Part shown: piece after piece, positions 33,243 to 43,193 of the stretch
Layout: the number at the start of each line of letters is the position of its first letter
How positions within the stretch are numbered: the first letter of the stretch is position 1
Assembly (NCBI GenBank): GCA_019911805.1
Contig: JAIOJV010000088.1
Location: 31,842 to 95,841 of the forward strand
Length of the DNA stretch: 64,000 nt
Direction of reading: 5' to 3'
Source: Gammaproteobacteria bacterium
GTDB lineage: Bacteria > Pseudomonadota > Gammaproteobacteria > Thiohalobacterales > Thiohalobacteraceae
Position numbers and translations under genes: made by a program
The notes under the pieces: generated by a model
Told to the model about the DNA's origin: nothing
The model's database searches: none
What the model saw: the letters and a program-made list of their open reading frames with translations, nothing else

Positions 33243-34616
33243 TCAAAGGAACGTGACGCCGACCTGAAACAGACGTTCCACATCGGCGATACGTCGCTTG
33301 TCGACCAGAAACAAGATGACGTGGTCACCGCTTTCGATGACGGTGTCGTGGTGGACGATGAGCACCTCGTCGCCACGAACGATGGCACCGATGCTGGCAC
33401 CTGTCGGTAGCTTGATGTCTTGCAGCGCCCGCCCAACCACCTTCGAGGTACTACGATCACCGTGGGCTACGGCCTCGATGGCCTCGGCTGCGCCGCGGCG
33501 CAGGGAATGCACGGCGACCACGTCACCACGCCGGACATGGGTGAGCAGACTGCCGATCGTGGCCTGCTGGGGCGAGAGCGCGATGTCGATGGCCTCGCTC
33601 TGCACCAGATCCACGTAGGCGGCTCGATTGATGAGCGACATCACCTTGCGGGCACCGAGCCGCTTGGCCAGCATGGCAGAGAGGATATTCGCCTCCTCAT
33701 CGTTGGTCAGCGCACAGAACACATCCGTGTTTTCGATGTTCTCCTCGAGCAGCAACTCTTCGTCGGCCGCGTCGCCCAGCAATACGATGGTATTTTCCAG
33801 ACTCTCGGACAGCATGCGCGTGCGCTCCGGACTGCTGTCGATCAGCTTGACCTGATAGCGCCCCTCCAAGGCCTGGGCGAGGCGCATGCCGATATTACCG
33901 CCACCGGCCAGAATGATGCGCTTGATCGGCCGGTCCTCCCGCCGTAACTCACCCATCACCGCGCGGATGTCGCCGCGTGCCGCCACGAAGAACACCTCGT
34001 CATCCACCTCGATGACGGTATCACCTCCGGGAATGATCGCGCGACCGCGCCGGAAGATCGCCGCGACGCGCGCCTTGACCTTGGGCATGTGCTCACGCAG
34101 GGCGCGTAACTCCTGACCGACCAGCGGACCGTCGTAATAGGCGCGTACCGCAACCAGTTGCACCTTGCCGTCCGCGAAGTCCAGCACCTGCAAGGCACCC
34201 GGATAATCGATCAGCCGCTGCACATAGTCCGTCACCAGCTGCTCCGGGCTGATCAGCACGTCGATAGGCAGGGCATCTTGTGAGAACAGGCGTGGCTGGC
34301 TAAGGAATTCCGCGGCGCGCACGCGTGCGATCTTGGTGGGTGTATGGAACAGCGTGTAGGCGACCTGACAGGCGATCATGTTGGTCTCGTCGCTGTTGGT
34401 CACGGCGATGATCATATCGGCATCCTCGGCCCCGGCGCGCTGCAACACGTCGGGATGGGCACCGTGACCGACCACGGTGCGAATATCCAGGCGATCCTGC
34501 AGATCCTGCAGGATCCGGCTGTTCGCATCGACGACGGTAATGTCGTTGAACTCGCTGGCGAGATTGTGCGCTACGGAGGAGCCCACCTGGCCGGCGCCGA
34601 GGATGATGATCTTCAT
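33243..34616 (-). CDS. trkA: Trk system potassium uptake protein TrkA
   Basis: Cytoplasmic regulatory subunit of the Trk system. The 457-residue protein has two RCK halves, each with a Rossmann nucleotide site ([20 protein letters not shown] at the start and [18 protein letters not shown] in the middle) and a TrkA-C domain ([21 protein letters not shown] at the end, split here). The ATG at 34616 was chosen over an upstream codon at 34640 because the nucleotide-binding strand begins here. It lies between ntrX and trkH. Confidence 0.96.
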   Translation of the reverse strand: MKIIILGAGQVGSSVAHNLASEFNDITVVDANSRILQDLQDRLDIRTVVGHGAHPDVLQRAGAEDADMIIAVTNSDETNMIACQVAYTLFHTPTKIARVRAAEFLSQPRLFSQDALPIDVLISPEQLVTDYVQRLIDYPGALQVLDFADGKVQLVAVRAYYDGPLVGQELRALREHMPKVKARVAAIFRRGRAIIPGGDTVIEVDDEVFFVAARGDIRAVMGELRREDRPIKRIILAGGGNIGMRLAQALEGRYQVKLIDSSPERTRMLSESLENTIVLLGDAADEELLLEENIENTDVFCALTNDEEANILSAMLAKRLGARKVMSLINRAAYVDLVQSEAIDIALSPQQATIGSLLTHVRRGDVVAVHSLRRGAAEAIEAVAHGDRSTSKVVGRALQDIKLPTGASIGAIVRGDEVLIVHHDTVIESGDHVILFLVDKRRIADVERLFQVGVTFL

Positions 34617-34704
34617 GAGCTCATCCGTGTGTGCACACACGCGGCCCCATACGGAAGCAAGGTTCCGCCGGACGACCCGGCCCGGAAATACGGCATGGCT
34701 TTAA

Positions 34705-36066
34705 TCACTTCCCTTTGGCATCGATGCCGAGCGCCTTGAGTTTACGGTACAGGTGGGTGCGCTCCATGCCGACACGTTTGGCCAGTTTGCCCACGCTGCC
34801 GCCGACATCGGTCAGCTGGTGTTCGAGGTAGGCCTTCTCGAACTGTTCGCGTGCCTCGCGCAGCGGCAGGTCGAAGGGCAGCGCGGCACCTCCCGCAGCG
34901 GCGGCCACCACCTGCGCACCCAGTGCGGAGTCCACCTCCTCGATCGTGATCTCCTCGCCGGCACCGAGGATCAGCAGACGCTGCACGATATTCTTCAGCT
35001 CGCGGATATTGCCCGGCCAGGTGTGGTTGCGCAGACGATTCTGTGCCGCCACGGAGAAATGCCGATAGGGCAACGATTCGCGGGTCACGAAATAGTCGAC
35101 ATAGTAGTTGAGCAGATCCGGAATATCTTCACAGTGCTCGGTCAGCGCGGGGATACGCAGCGGTACCACGTTCAGGTGGTAGTAGAGGTCCTCGCGGAAA
35201 TTGCCGTCAACGACCTCCCGTTTCAGGTCACGATGGGTGGCGGCGATGATGCGCACATCGACCCGTACCGGCTCGCTGCCGCCCTGCCGCAGAAAGGAAC
35301 GGGTCTCCAGGACTGATAACAGCCGCACCTGCGTCTGCTCGTCCATGTCCGCGATGTCATCGAGATAAAGCGTGCCGCCATGGGCCTGCTCGAAACGTCC
35401 ATAGCTCAACCGCCCGCCCTCTTCGCTGCCGAACAGCTCGGCCGCCGAGGTGTGCGACGACATTGACCCCACACCGACCTCGACGAACGGACCCTGACGG
35501 CGTGCGCTGTGATTGTGGAGGTAATGGGCGAAGGTCTTCTTACCAGCGCCCGGTTCGCCGGTGATCAGCACCCAGCTATCGTGCTGGGCGATGCGCCGTG
35601 CCTGCTCGCGCAGCCGCTGCATGGCCTCACCGCGCCCCACCGGCTCCGGAACGACCGGCTCGAGACGCTTGAGGCCGGTATTTTCGCGCACCAGTTGGTC
35701 GGCCTCCAGGGCGCGCTCGACAGTGAGCAGGAGCTTGGCCAGCGAGATGGGCTTCTCGATGAAGTCATAGGCGCCCAGACGTGTCGCCTCGACCGCGGTC
35801 TCGACGGTACCGTGCCCGGACATAACGATCACGGGACAGGGGAGGACGCCGCCGTCACCCCACTCGCGCAGCAGGGTGATGCCATCGACATCCTCCATCC
35901 AGATGTCGAGCAGGATCAGATCGGGCCGCCGGGCACGGCGTGCGCGACGCGCGGCCTCACCGTTTTCGGCGACATCGACCTCGTAACCCTCTTCCTCGAG
36001 GATCTCCTGGACCAGAGAGCGGATATCCGGCTCGTCATCCACCACCAGTATGTATGCAGCCGCCAT
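34705..36066 (-). CDS. ntrX: NtrX-type response regulator with degenerate sigma-54 contact loop
   Basis: Response regulator of the NtrY/NtrX two-component system. The receiver domain carries the phospho-acceptor D54 (LLDIW); the AAA+ domain has Walker A GEPGAGKK (170-177) and Walker B LYLDDI (231-237, DD instead of the common DE); the C-terminal Fis-like helix-turn-helix is at VGKLAKRVGMERTHLYRKLK. The sigma-54 contact motif GAFTGA is missing: after ELFGSEEGG comes RLSYGRFEQAHGG. Known NtrX proteins of other bacteria also lack it. So this protein probably acts as a repressor or sigma-70 regulator, not as a classic sigma-54 activator. ntrY is just upstream. Confidence 0.93.
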   Translation of the reverse strand: MAAAYILVVDDEPDIRSLVQEILEEEGYEVDVAENGEAARRARRARRPDLILLDIWMEDVDGITLLREWGDGGVLPCPVIVMSGHGTVETAVEATRLGAYDFIEKPISLAKLLLTVERALEADQLVRENTGLKRLEPVVPEPVGRGEAMQRLREQARRIAQHDSWVLITGEPGAGKKTFAHYLHNHSARRQGPFVEVGVGSMSSHTSAAELFGSEEGGRLSYGRFEQAHGGTLYLDDIADMDEQTQVRLLSVLETRSFLRQGGSEPVRVDVRIIAATHRDLKREVVDGNFREDLYYHLNVVPLRIPALTEHCEDIPDLLNYYVDYFVTRESLPYRHFSVAAQNRLRNHTWPGNIRELKNIVQRLLILGAGEEITIEEVDSALGAQVVAAAAGGAALPFDLPLREAREQFEKAYLEHQLTDVGGSVGKLAKRVGMERTHLYRKLKALGIDAKGK

Positions 36067-36133
36067 AGTTGTTGGGTCTGTTGGGTGGGCTATCGCACCG
36101 GCAGAGATGCGGGCGTTGGGCCGAGTATAAACC

Positions 36134-38335
36134 CTATGCAGGCGGTTGCACCAAGACGGACGGCGCGCTGGCTGTGGGCGCCTCGACGGCGCGCAAGCGG
36201 ATGCGTACCAACGCGCCGCCCTCCGGTGCGTTTTCGGCGATCACCATGCCGCCATGCTCCTCGACGATCTTCTTCACGATCGCCAGACCGAGGCCGGTAC
36301 CCTTGGGTTTGGTCGTCACGTACGGTTCGAACAGCTGATTCAGCACCGTCTCGCCGAAACCCGGACCGCTGTCGCTCACGGACAGCTCGACGAACCGCCG
36401 ATCGTCTTCGCTCGCCATGCGGGTGCGCACCATGATATGCACCCCGGGCGGCTGGCCCGCGACCGCCTCCTGGGCGTTCTTGATCAGATTGTGCAGCAGC
36501 TGCCGCATACGTCCGATATCCGCCTCCACCCAGGGGTTGCTGGGATCCAACTCGGTACCGATGCGCTGATTGCCACCCGCGCCACGGTAGAGGTCGAGCA
36601 CCTCGCGCACCAGACGATTGAGGTGGACGAGATACAGCCGGATCTGCGGGGCGCGTGCATATTCGGAAAAGGCGTTGACCATCTCCTTCATGGTCTCCAC
36701 CTGCTGCACGATGGTATGCGTAGACCGATCGAGGATCTCGGCATCCGCGGGGGACATATGCTCGAGAAATTTGCGTCGCAGCCGTTCGGCCGACAGTTGA
36801 ATGGGCGTCAGCGGGTTCTTGATCTCGTGGGCGAGACGCCGCGCCACCTCACCCCAGGCGGCGTCGCGTTGGGCCTGGATCAGCGCAGTGATGTCGTCCA
36901 GCACCAGCACCAGACCACCCGGCTGCGAGGCATCTCCGGGCAGCGCTGCCGCCCGACAGATCAGCACCTGCCGGCCACGCACGCCGAACAGCGTCACCTC
37001 CTCGGCCCACTGATCACTCGCCTCGCGGCGACGCGCAAAGATCACGTCGGTCAGCGGCTGCAGGTACTGATGCTGCTCGGCCAGTCGTTCCAGTGCAATA
37101 CCGGCGCAATCCAGCGGGTCCAGATCGAGGATACGGCCGGCGGCGTCGTTGATGGTACGCACCTGCAGGTCCGGCGCGAGACTGACGACGCCGGATGACA
37201 GATTCGCCAACAGCGCCTCGAGATAGGTGCGCTGACCCTCGATCTGTTGCTGGCTGCGGCTGGCCTCGTCGCGCGCATAGGCCAGCCGTCGCGTCATCAC
37301 ATTGAAGGACTGCACGAGAAAACCCAGTTCGTCATGCCCGCTGACGGGCAACTGCTGGCTGTAGTCGCCATCCGCCACTGCGCGTGTGCCCTCGGCCAGA
37401 TCGCGGATCGGCGCAACCAGCCGGCGCGCTGAATAGAAGGCGGCCCACACTGCCGACAGCAGACTGAGCAGCAGCACCATCGACAGGGTCAGCGTGTAGC
37501 TGTGCTTGAGCGGGACGCGCAGGTAGGCAAGTTCCTTGTAGCGCGCATAGGCGTCCTGTACACGATCCGCCTTGGTATTGAGCCGCTCGGGCACACTGTA
37601 GAGCGCCTGTAGAATGCGCATCTCGGCACCCGGGCCGCCGGAGGGAACGGGGACCACCGCGCGGATGTGCAACTCGTCGCCGATGGGATCAAGACCGACA
37701 TAAGGCTGACCCTGGCGCACCTGCTGCAGCACGGCGTCGGTCGGCCGGTCCGGGACGATCTGAATGGCCTCCAGGCTGCTCGAGGCGATGATACGACCAT
37801 TGGCACCGATCAGGGTCAGCTCGCTGGCGCCGGAACGCACCCGCAGATCGAACAGGCTGAGGGGCGCGATCGGTGAGGGTACCTCGGTGAGTTCATCGGC
37901 GAGCCGTTGGCTGAGATGGAGCCGCTCGCGCAGCCGCGCCTCGAAGGACGACCGGCTCAGCTCCAGCGCATCCTCCAGCGATGCCTCGATCTGCACGTCG
38001 AACCAGCTGTCGATACCGCGCTGCAGGAACTGCAGCGAGAAGTAGTACACCACCGATACCGGCAGTACGGCGAGCACCACGAACATCAGCACCAGACGCG
38101 AGGTCAGGCGCGCACCGGCGGCCCGCCGACGATACTGCATCAGCAGCCAGTAGAGATTGGTACCGATGAGCCCGGTCAGCACCATCAGCCCGAGGGCATT
38201 GGTCAGCAACAGCAGAGAGTACATGCGCCCGAACTGCTCGGAGTTGTGGGTGGCGTCGCTCATGAACGACAGCGACACCAACAACAGCACGAACAGCGCG
38301 AGCATCGGCACCAGCCCGCGGCCGTAGCGTCTCAT
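36134..38335 (-). CDS. ntrY: NtrY-type sensor histidine kinase
   Basis: Membrane histidine kinase partner of NtrX. The 733-residue protein has an N-terminal group of membrane helices (ALFVLLLVSLSFM and a second pair), a periplasmic/extracytoplasmic part, a HAMP linker, a PAS-like domain, then HisKA (RRLAHEIKNPLTPIQLSAE, with the phospho-acceptor His in HEIKNP) and an ATPase domain (NLIKNAQEAV, DSGPGFG, GTGLGLAIVKKIVEEHGG). Its ATG at 38335 overlaps the stop of the DUF4390 gene by four bases, which decides the start. It senses an unknown signal; nitrogen, redox and envelope signals have been proposed for the family. Confidence 0.93.
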   Translation of the reverse strand: MRRYGRGLVPMLALFVLLLVSLSFMSDATHNSEQFGRMYSLLLLTNALGLMVLTGLIGTNLYWLLMQYRRRAAGARLTSRLVLMFVVLAVLPVSVVYYFSLQFLQRGIDSWFDVQIEASLEDALELSRSSFEARLRERLHLSQRLADELTEVPSPIAPLSLFDLRVRSGASELTLIGANGRIIASSSLEAIQIVPDRPTDAVLQQVRQGQPYVGLDPIGDELHIRAVVPVPSGGPGAEMRILQALYSVPERLNTKADRVQDAYARYKELAYLRVPLKHSYTLTLSMVLLLSLLSAVWAAFYSARRLVAPIRDLAEGTRAVADGDYSQQLPVSGHDELGFLVQSFNVMTRRLAYARDEASRSQQQIEGQRTYLEALLANLSSGVVSLAPDLQVRTINDAAGRILDLDPLDCAGIALERLAEQHQYLQPLTDVIFARRREASDQWAEEVTLFGVRGRQVLICRAAALPGDASQPGGLVLVLDDITALIQAQRDAAWGEVARRLAHEIKNPLTPIQLSAERLRRKFLEHMSPADAEILDRSTHTIVQQVETMKEMVNAFSEYARAPQIRLYLVHLNRLVREVLDLYRGAGGNQRIGTELDPSNPWVEADIGRMRQLLHNLIKNAQEAVAGQPPGVHIMVRTRMASEDDRRFVELSVSDSGPGFGETVLNQLFEPYVTTKPKGTGLGLAIVKKIVEEHGGMVIAENAPEGGALVRIRLRAVEAPTASAPSVLVQPPA

Positions 38336-38976
38336 GGCGACAGCTGCCATCGGTACCACTCGCTGGTCAGACGCCACTGATCAGAGACATAGGCCCATAG
38401 GCGCATGGGCGTGGGCAGTTCCTCGACATCCAGGGTGGCGCGCAGGCGTCCAAAGTAGGTCTTCCCCGGGTCCAGCAGCCGTGCATCCAGCACCGGGAAG
38501 TTACGTACGAAACCGACGGCATACAGGGCGTCCGCGAGGGTGGTATAGCTCTGCCTCGTATCGGTGTTCAGGTTATGCACCAGGTAACGATCGGACAGCG
38601 CGTGAAACTGCAGACGATAGAGTTGATTGACGACGGCAACCGCTTCATTCCAGAGCCAGCGGCGGTTGTCTTCGACGCGAATCTCGATCCGCAATACCAG
38701 CGGCAAGCCGCTGTGGAGGGCGCCCAGTGCCGCCTCGCTGAAGCGGAAATCGATATTGGCATCCAGCAGATAGACGCCCTGATCGAGACTCGATCGGACA
38801 TCACGCACGACAAAATAACCGGATTCTTCGGCCTGCAGCAGGGATGCGGAACACAGCCACACCCACCCGATCAACCAGAGCCAGGCACGGGGCCGGTGGC
38901 AGCGCCTCGCCAGACACCCTCCCGGATATTCTCCCGGACACCCCACCAAACCTCCTCCCGGACGCCCTCCTTGCAT
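38332..38976 (-). CDS. DUF4390 protein, exported
   Basis: A conserved gammaproteobacterial family that always seems to sit before ntrY-like kinases. The part after the hydrophobic start (AWLWLIGWVWLCSASLLQAEE) holds the family core: YLLDANIDFRFSEAALGAL and LRIEIRVEDNRRWLWNEAV. It is probably a secreted or lipoprotein-like partner of NtrY; function unproven. The start is uncertain: the ATG at 38976 lies five bases after rsmB, but a GTG near 38946 has a better GGAGG site. The stop overlaps ntrY (ATGA). Confidence 0.82.
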   Translation of the reverse strand: MQGGRPGGGLVGCPGEYPGGCLARRCHRPRAWLWLIGWVWLCSASLLQAEESGYFVVRDVRSSLDQGVYLLDANIDFRFSEAALGALHSGLPLVLRIEIRVEDNRRWLWNEAVAVVNQLYRLQFHALSDRYLVHNLNTDTRQSYTTLADALYAVGFVRNFPVLDARLLDPGKTYFGRLRATLDVEELPTPMRLWAYVSDQWRLTSEWYRWQLSP

Positions 38977-38980
38977 GCGC

Positions 38981-40315
38981 TCAGCAATCCTCAGGTCGTT
39001 TGACCAGACAAGCATAATAGAAGCCGTCCATGCCCAGCCCTTCGGCATCGGCAGCGCCCGGCAGTAGCTGGCGGCCGTGGCGGCAGGCCGCGCCCCAGGG
39101 CACATCCAGCCGACGCTCTTCGGCGTCCGCGTGATGCTCCAGGCACACGGCGATCTGCTCCTCGTTTTCCTGCCGCAGCAGGGAGCAGGTCGCGTACACC
39201 AGCATACCGCCGGGGGCGAGCAACGGCCACACAGCGGCCAGCAGGCGCGCCTGCGAGTGGGCCAGCGCGTCGATATCCGACGCGCGCCGCAGCGACTTGA
39301 TGTCGGGGTGCCGGCGGATCACGCCGGTGGCGGAGCAGGGCGCATCCAGCAGAATACGATCGAACGGCCGGCCGTCCCACCACGCCTGCGGCGTACCCGC
39401 ATCACCGACGATGACAGTCGCATCCAGCTGCAGGCGCGCGAGATTCTCATGGATGCGTTGGGCGCGCCGGGCGTCGCTGTCGACGGCCACCAGCTCGGCG
39501 AGCCGCGGCTGCAGCTCCAGGATGTGCGCGGTCTTACCCCCGGGTGCGGCACAGGCATCCAGCACACGCATGCCCGGACCGGCATCCAGCAGCGTGGCCG
39601 CCAACTGCGCCGCGCCATCCTGCACGGACACCTGACCCTCCTGGAACCCCGGCAGGTGTTCGACGCCCACCGACGTCGTGAGGACCAACCCCTGGGGTGC
39701 GAGCTGGAGCACGGTATGGGCCAGGCCCGCAGCCTCCAGACGGTGTCGATAGGCCTCCCGGTCGAGGCGTCGAGTATTGACGCGCACTGCCAGGGGCGGG
39801 CGCTCGTTGTTGGCCGTCAGGACGCGCTCCCAGTCGTCCGGCCAGTCACGACGTATGTGCTCGATCAGCCAGCGTGGATGCGCCCAACGGCCCGCGTCGT
39901 TCGCGTCGGCGCGGGCATCGACTTCCGCGCGCCGTCGCTGGTAGCCCCGCAGCACGGCATTGGCGAGCGGGACGGCCCAGCGCTTGCCGGTGGCGCGCAC
40001 CGCTTCGACGGTCGTATGGACCGCGGCGTGGGGCGCAACCGCCGTATACCCGAGCTGATAAAGACCGATGAGCAGCAGGGCACCGATGTCCCGATCCTTT
40101 GCCTTCAGCGGCTGCCGGAGCAACTGCGCGAGCAGCACCTCCAGGCGGAACCGCCAGCGCAAGGTGCCGTAGACGAGTTCCTGCACCAGGCCGCGGTCCG
40201 CGGGCTGGCAACGGGTGAGCACCTCCGGCAGCACCAGGCTCAGCGAACGGTGAGCACCGATGACCTGATCGACAGCCTCTCCGGCGAGGGTCCGCAGCCG
40301 GGCCGGTGCGGTCAT
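38981..40315 (-). CDS. rsmB: 16S rRNA (cytosine-967-C5)-methyltransferase
   Basis: Methylates C967 of 16S rRNA with SAM. The N-terminal NusB-like RNA-binding half ([18 protein letters not shown]) is followed by the catalytic half with motif [36 protein letters not shown] (catalytic Cys) and [13 protein letters not shown] (second Cys). The 444-residue start at 40315 overlaps the fmt stop by four bases. The frame runs further upstream only inside fmt. Confidence 0.96.
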   Translation of the reverse strand: MTAPARLRTLAGEAVDQVIGAHRSLSLVLPEVLTRCQPADRGLVQELVYGTLRWRFRLEVLLAQLLRQPLKAKDRDIGALLLIGLYQLGYTAVAPHAAVHTTVEAVRATGKRWAVPLANAVLRGYQRRRAEVDARADANDAGRWAHPRWLIEHIRRDWPDDWERVLTANNERPPLAVRVNTRRLDREAYRHRLEAAGLAHTVLQLAPQGLVLTTSVGVEHLPGFQEGQVSVQDGAAQLAATLLDAGPGMRVLDACAAPGGKTAHILELQPRLAELVAVDSDARRAQRIHENLARLQLDATVIVGDAGTPQAWWDGRPFDRILLDAPCSATGVIRRHPDIKSLRRASDIDALAHSQARLLAAVWPLLAPGGMLVYATCSLLRQENEEQIAVCLEHHADAEERRLDVPWGAACRHGRQLLPGAADAEGLGMDGFYYACLVKRPEDC

Positions 40316-41265
40316 CGTCCGGCCGTTCGGGGCAGGGTCGCCGAATCGAGGCGGATACCCACCAGGGGGGCCGGACGGTTGGCCAGGTCGGCCGCGCCGA
40401 TGCGCCGTCCCCCGGGCAGCTGCACCTCCAGCAGGCGCAGGCAGTCCACGCCGCAGGCGACGTCCACGCCGGCCCGCCCCGCCTGGAGGATCGTGCCGGG
40501 TTCCCCGGAACCACCGACGCGCTCGGCACGCCACACCCGCAGCACCTGGCCGTGGAGCGCCGTCTGCGCGACCGGCCAGGGGTTGAAGGCGTTCACCTGA
40601 CGCACCAGGTCGGTCGCGGACCTCCGCCAGTCCAGTGGGGCCTCGGCTTTGTCGAGCTTGGCCGCATAGCTTGCCTGTGCATTATCCTGCGGTTCCTCGC
40701 GCAGCGCGCCCTCAAGCAGGGCGTCGAGCTTGGCCGCGAGGAGGTCTCCACCCAGGGCTGCCAGGCGATCATGCAGGTCGGCCGCCGTATCGGCGGGACC
40801 GATGGGACAGGTCGCCCGGGCCAGCATCGGGCCGGTATCCAGCCCGGCCTCCATACGCATCAGCGTGACGCCGGTCTCACGATCGCCAGCCAGGATGGCG
40901 CGCTGGATCGGTGCCGCGCCGCGCCAGCGCGGCAGCAGGGAGGCGTGCACGTTGACGCAGCCTCTGGCCGGCAGATCCAGGACGGCCTGCGGGAGGATCA
41001 ACCCATAGGCGACCACCACCAGGAGATCCGGACGATAGGCCGCCAGCCCCGCCCGCGCCGCATCTGTCTTCAGGGTAAGCGGTTGTACGACCGGTATGCC
41101 GTGCGCCAACGCCAGCTCTTTGACTGGACTCGCGCGCAGCGTGCGGCCGCGCCCGGCAGGCCGATCCGGCTGGGTATAGACGGCAACGACGGGGTGCACA
41201 CTGGCAAGCAGGGCACGCAGGCTGGGCAGCGCGAATTCCGGCGTGCCGGCAAAGACGATCCTCAT
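40312..41265 (-). CDS. fmt: Methionyl-tRNA formyltransferase
   Basis: Formylates initiator Met-tRNA from 10-formyl-THF. The 317-residue enzyme opens with [19 protein letters not shown], has the formyl-THF site [17 protein letters not shown] with the catalytic Asn/His region just before ([13 protein letters not shown]), and ends with the C-terminal OB-like tRNA-binding domain. It lies 85 bases downstream of def, and its stop overlaps rsmB. def-fmt-rsmB is a very conserved operon. Confidence 0.97.
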   Translation of the reverse strand: MRIVFAGTPEFALPSLRALLASVHPVVAVYTQPDRPAGRGRTLRASPVKELALAHGIPVVQPLTLKTDAARAGLAAYRPDLLVVVAYGLILPQAVLDLPARGCVNVHASLLPRWRGAAPIQRAILAGDRETGVTLMRMEAGLDTGPMLARATCPIGPADTAADLHDRLAALGGDLLAAKLDALLEGALREEPQDNAQASYAAKLDKAEAPLDWRRSATDLVRQVNAFNPWPVAQTALHGQVLRVWRAERVGGSGEPGTILQAGRAGVDVACGVDCLRLLEVQLPGGRRIGAADLANRPAPLVGIRLDSATLPRTAGR

Positions 41266-41350
41266 GGGAACAGCGCGACCTTTGCGGCTGATGACGTCAG
41301 GAAACGGCGGCTATTGTACCCGCTGGTCACCGCGATCGCAGCGTGAGTAC

Positions 41351-41896
41351 CTAAATAACGGGCTCGCCGTGGCGCACGGCCATGGCTGGCTGGGCGTCAC
41401 CGTGGCGTTCGGCCTTCTCCAGCTTCTTGCGGATGCGTTGGCGCTTCAGGTTCGAGAGATAGTCGACGAACAGCTTGCCGTCCAGATGGTCGATCTCGTG
41501 CTGGATGCAGACCGCCAGCAACCCGTCCGTCTCAAGGTCGAATGCCTTGCCGTCACGGTCCAGGGCACGGACCCGGATGTGCTCGGCGCGCTGGACCTTC
41601 TCATAGAAGCCGGGTACCGACAGGCAGCCTTCCTCCATTTCCTCGGTGCCCTGCCGCTCTAGGATTTCAGGATTGATGAAGGTCAGCGGCTGATCCTTCT
41701 CCTCGCTGATATCCACCACGAGGACGCGGCGATGCACGTTGACCTGGGTGGCGGCGAGTCCGATACCGGGGGCGGCATACATGGTCTCGAACATGTCATC
41801 CACCAGACGCCTGATCTCGGCATCGACGGCGTCGACCGGTTGCGCGCGGGTGCGCAGACGCGGATCGGGGAAATGCAGGATTTGGAGCTTGGCCAT
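41351..41896 (-). CDS. def: Peptide deformylase
   Basis: Removes the formyl group from new N-terminal methionine. The 181-residue metalloenzyme shows all three motifs: [18 protein letters not shown] (metal Cys) and [11 protein letters not shown] (two metal His and catalytic Glu; usually QHExDHLxG). It is first in a long leftward unit that continues through fmt, rsmB, DUF4390, ntrYX and trkAH, and it is divergent from the LysM gene. Confidence 0.97.
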   Translation of the reverse strand: MAKLQILHFPDPRLRTRAQPVDAVDAEIRRLVDDMFETMYAAPGIGLAATQVNVHRRVLVVDISEEKDQPLTFINPEILERQGTEEMEEGCLSVPGFYEKVQRAEHIRVRALDRDGKAFDLETDGLLAVCIQHEIDHLDGKLFVDYLSNLKRQRIRKKLEKAERHGDAQPAMAVRHGEPVI

Positions 41897-42014
41897 GTGC
41901 GGTCGGTCACAACGCTTTGATACGCGCGGTCATGTTGCTAAAGTAAATTCGGTAACGTAGCGATAATAATGGAATTCGAGCCCCGGTTTCCACACTTTCT
42001 GGGGTAGGGTTTTT

Positions 42015-42024
42015 GGGCTAGACT
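42015..42024 (+). promoter_or_regulatory. Promoter candidate for the LysM-dprA unit
   Basis: GGGCTAGACT resembles an extended -10 box (TAGACT). It lies 80 bases before the ATG at 42105 in the divergent def/LysM gap. Confidence 0.35.
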
Positions 42025-42104
42025 GCGGTGGCGTCGGCTCTGGGTACCGTTCCACGCCGCCATGCAACAGTCGGCCGCACAACAACAGCAGCATAGGGAT
42101 GCAT

Positions 42105-43133
42105 ATGGCCAACAAATTCCTGGGACTGATTCTCGCCGCGCTGCTCACCGCACCGGCACTCGCCGGCGCGGTCGCACTCAACCCCGACCACCCGGACCGC
42201 TATGTGGTCGTGAAGGGGGACACGCTCTGGGGCATCTCGGAACGCTTCCTGCGGGACCCCTGGCTGTGGCCGGAGGTCTGGTACGTGAATCCCCAGATCG
42301 AAAATCCGCACCTCATCTACCCCGGCGACATCATCACCTTGATTTACGTCGACGGTAAACCGCAGTTGCGCGTCCAGCGTGGTCCTCAGACGATCAAACT
42401 GTCTCCACAGGTCCGCGAGGAGCGCATCGACCGCGCGATCCCGACCATCCCGATCGATGCCATCAAACAGTTCCTGACCCAGCCGTTGGTGGTCGATGAG
42501 GGTGAAATGGAGCGCGCACCCTATGTCGTGCAGAGCGCCGACGAGCACCTCGTGACCGGCGCAGGCGACCGCATCTATGTCCGCAGTATCACCGATACCG
42601 CGCAGGCCCGCTACAACGTCTACCACCCGGGTGATGTACTGATCGACCCCGATACCCAGGAAGTGCTGGGCTATCAGGCCATCTATCTGGGTGATGCCAC
42701 CGTACAGAAATACGGTGATCCGGCCACGCTTTACCTGGAACGGACCACGCGCGAGATCGCCATCGGGGATCGTTTGAAGCCCGTGTCCCAGGACGAGATC
42801 CACGCCAGCTTCCTGCCCCATCCGCCCGCCGCAGATGTCACAGGGCGCATCATCGCCGTGCATGACGGCGTGAGCCAGGTAGGCCGTTATCAGATCGTCG
42901 TGCTCAATCTGGGTACCCGCGAAGGCATGGAGGCCGGTCATGTACTACGCGTCCGCAAGGCCGGCGAGGAGATCTTCGACAGCGTGACGCCGGCACCCAA
43001 GGACAAAGTGACCCTGCCGGACGAGGACGCCGGCCTGGTCATGGTGTTCCGTACCTTCGACAAGGTGAGTTATGGGTTAATCATGGAAGCGATCCGACCC
43101 ATCCATGTGCTCGATCACGTCGCCACCCCCTGA
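42105..43133 (+). CDS. LysM peptidoglycan-binding protein
   Basis: Exported protein of 342 residues that binds the cell wall. A Sec signal peptide (FLGLILAALLTAPALAGA) is followed by a LysM domain at about residues 32-78 (YVVVKGDTLWGISERFL and NPHLIYPGDII). The remaining 260 residues form a conserved extension (RYNVYHPGDVLIDPDTQEV and RYQIVVLNLGTREGMEAGHV) common to dprA-linked LysM proteins. The ATG at 42105 is six bases from AGGG; an ATG at 42099 is too close. It is the first gene of the LysM-dprA-smg-topA run. Confidence 0.9.
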   Translation: MANKFLGLILAALLTAPALAGAVALNPDHPDRYVVVKGDTLWGISERFLRDPWLWPEVWYVNPQIENPHLIYPGDIITLIYVDGKPQLRVQRGPQTIKLSPQVREERIDRAIPTIPIDAIKQFLTQPLVVDEGEMERAPYVVQSADEHLVTGAGDRIYVRSITDTAQARYNVYHPGDVLIDPDTQEVLGYQAIYLGDATVQKYGDPATLYLERTTREIAIGDRLKPVSQDEIHASFLPHPPAADVTGRIIAVHDGVSQVGRYQIVVLNLGTREGMEAGHVLRVRKAGEEIFDSVTPAPKDKVTLPDEDAGLVMVFRTFDKVSYGLIMEAIRPIHVLDHVATP

Positions 43134-43193
43134 TTCGAGGGCTGAACCCATGCCACGGCGCGGCACCCGCAAGGGTGCCGCGCCGCCGCATTC

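Noticed and set aside
39077..40600. 507-codon rightward frame antisense to rsmB and fmt
   Set aside because: RsmB and Fmt motifs on the minus strand are complete; the antisense product has no family marks.
41930..42181. 83-codon leftward frame between def and the LysM gene
   Set aside because: It overlaps the promoter and signal peptide region of the LysM gene in the opposite direction and shows no conserved features.
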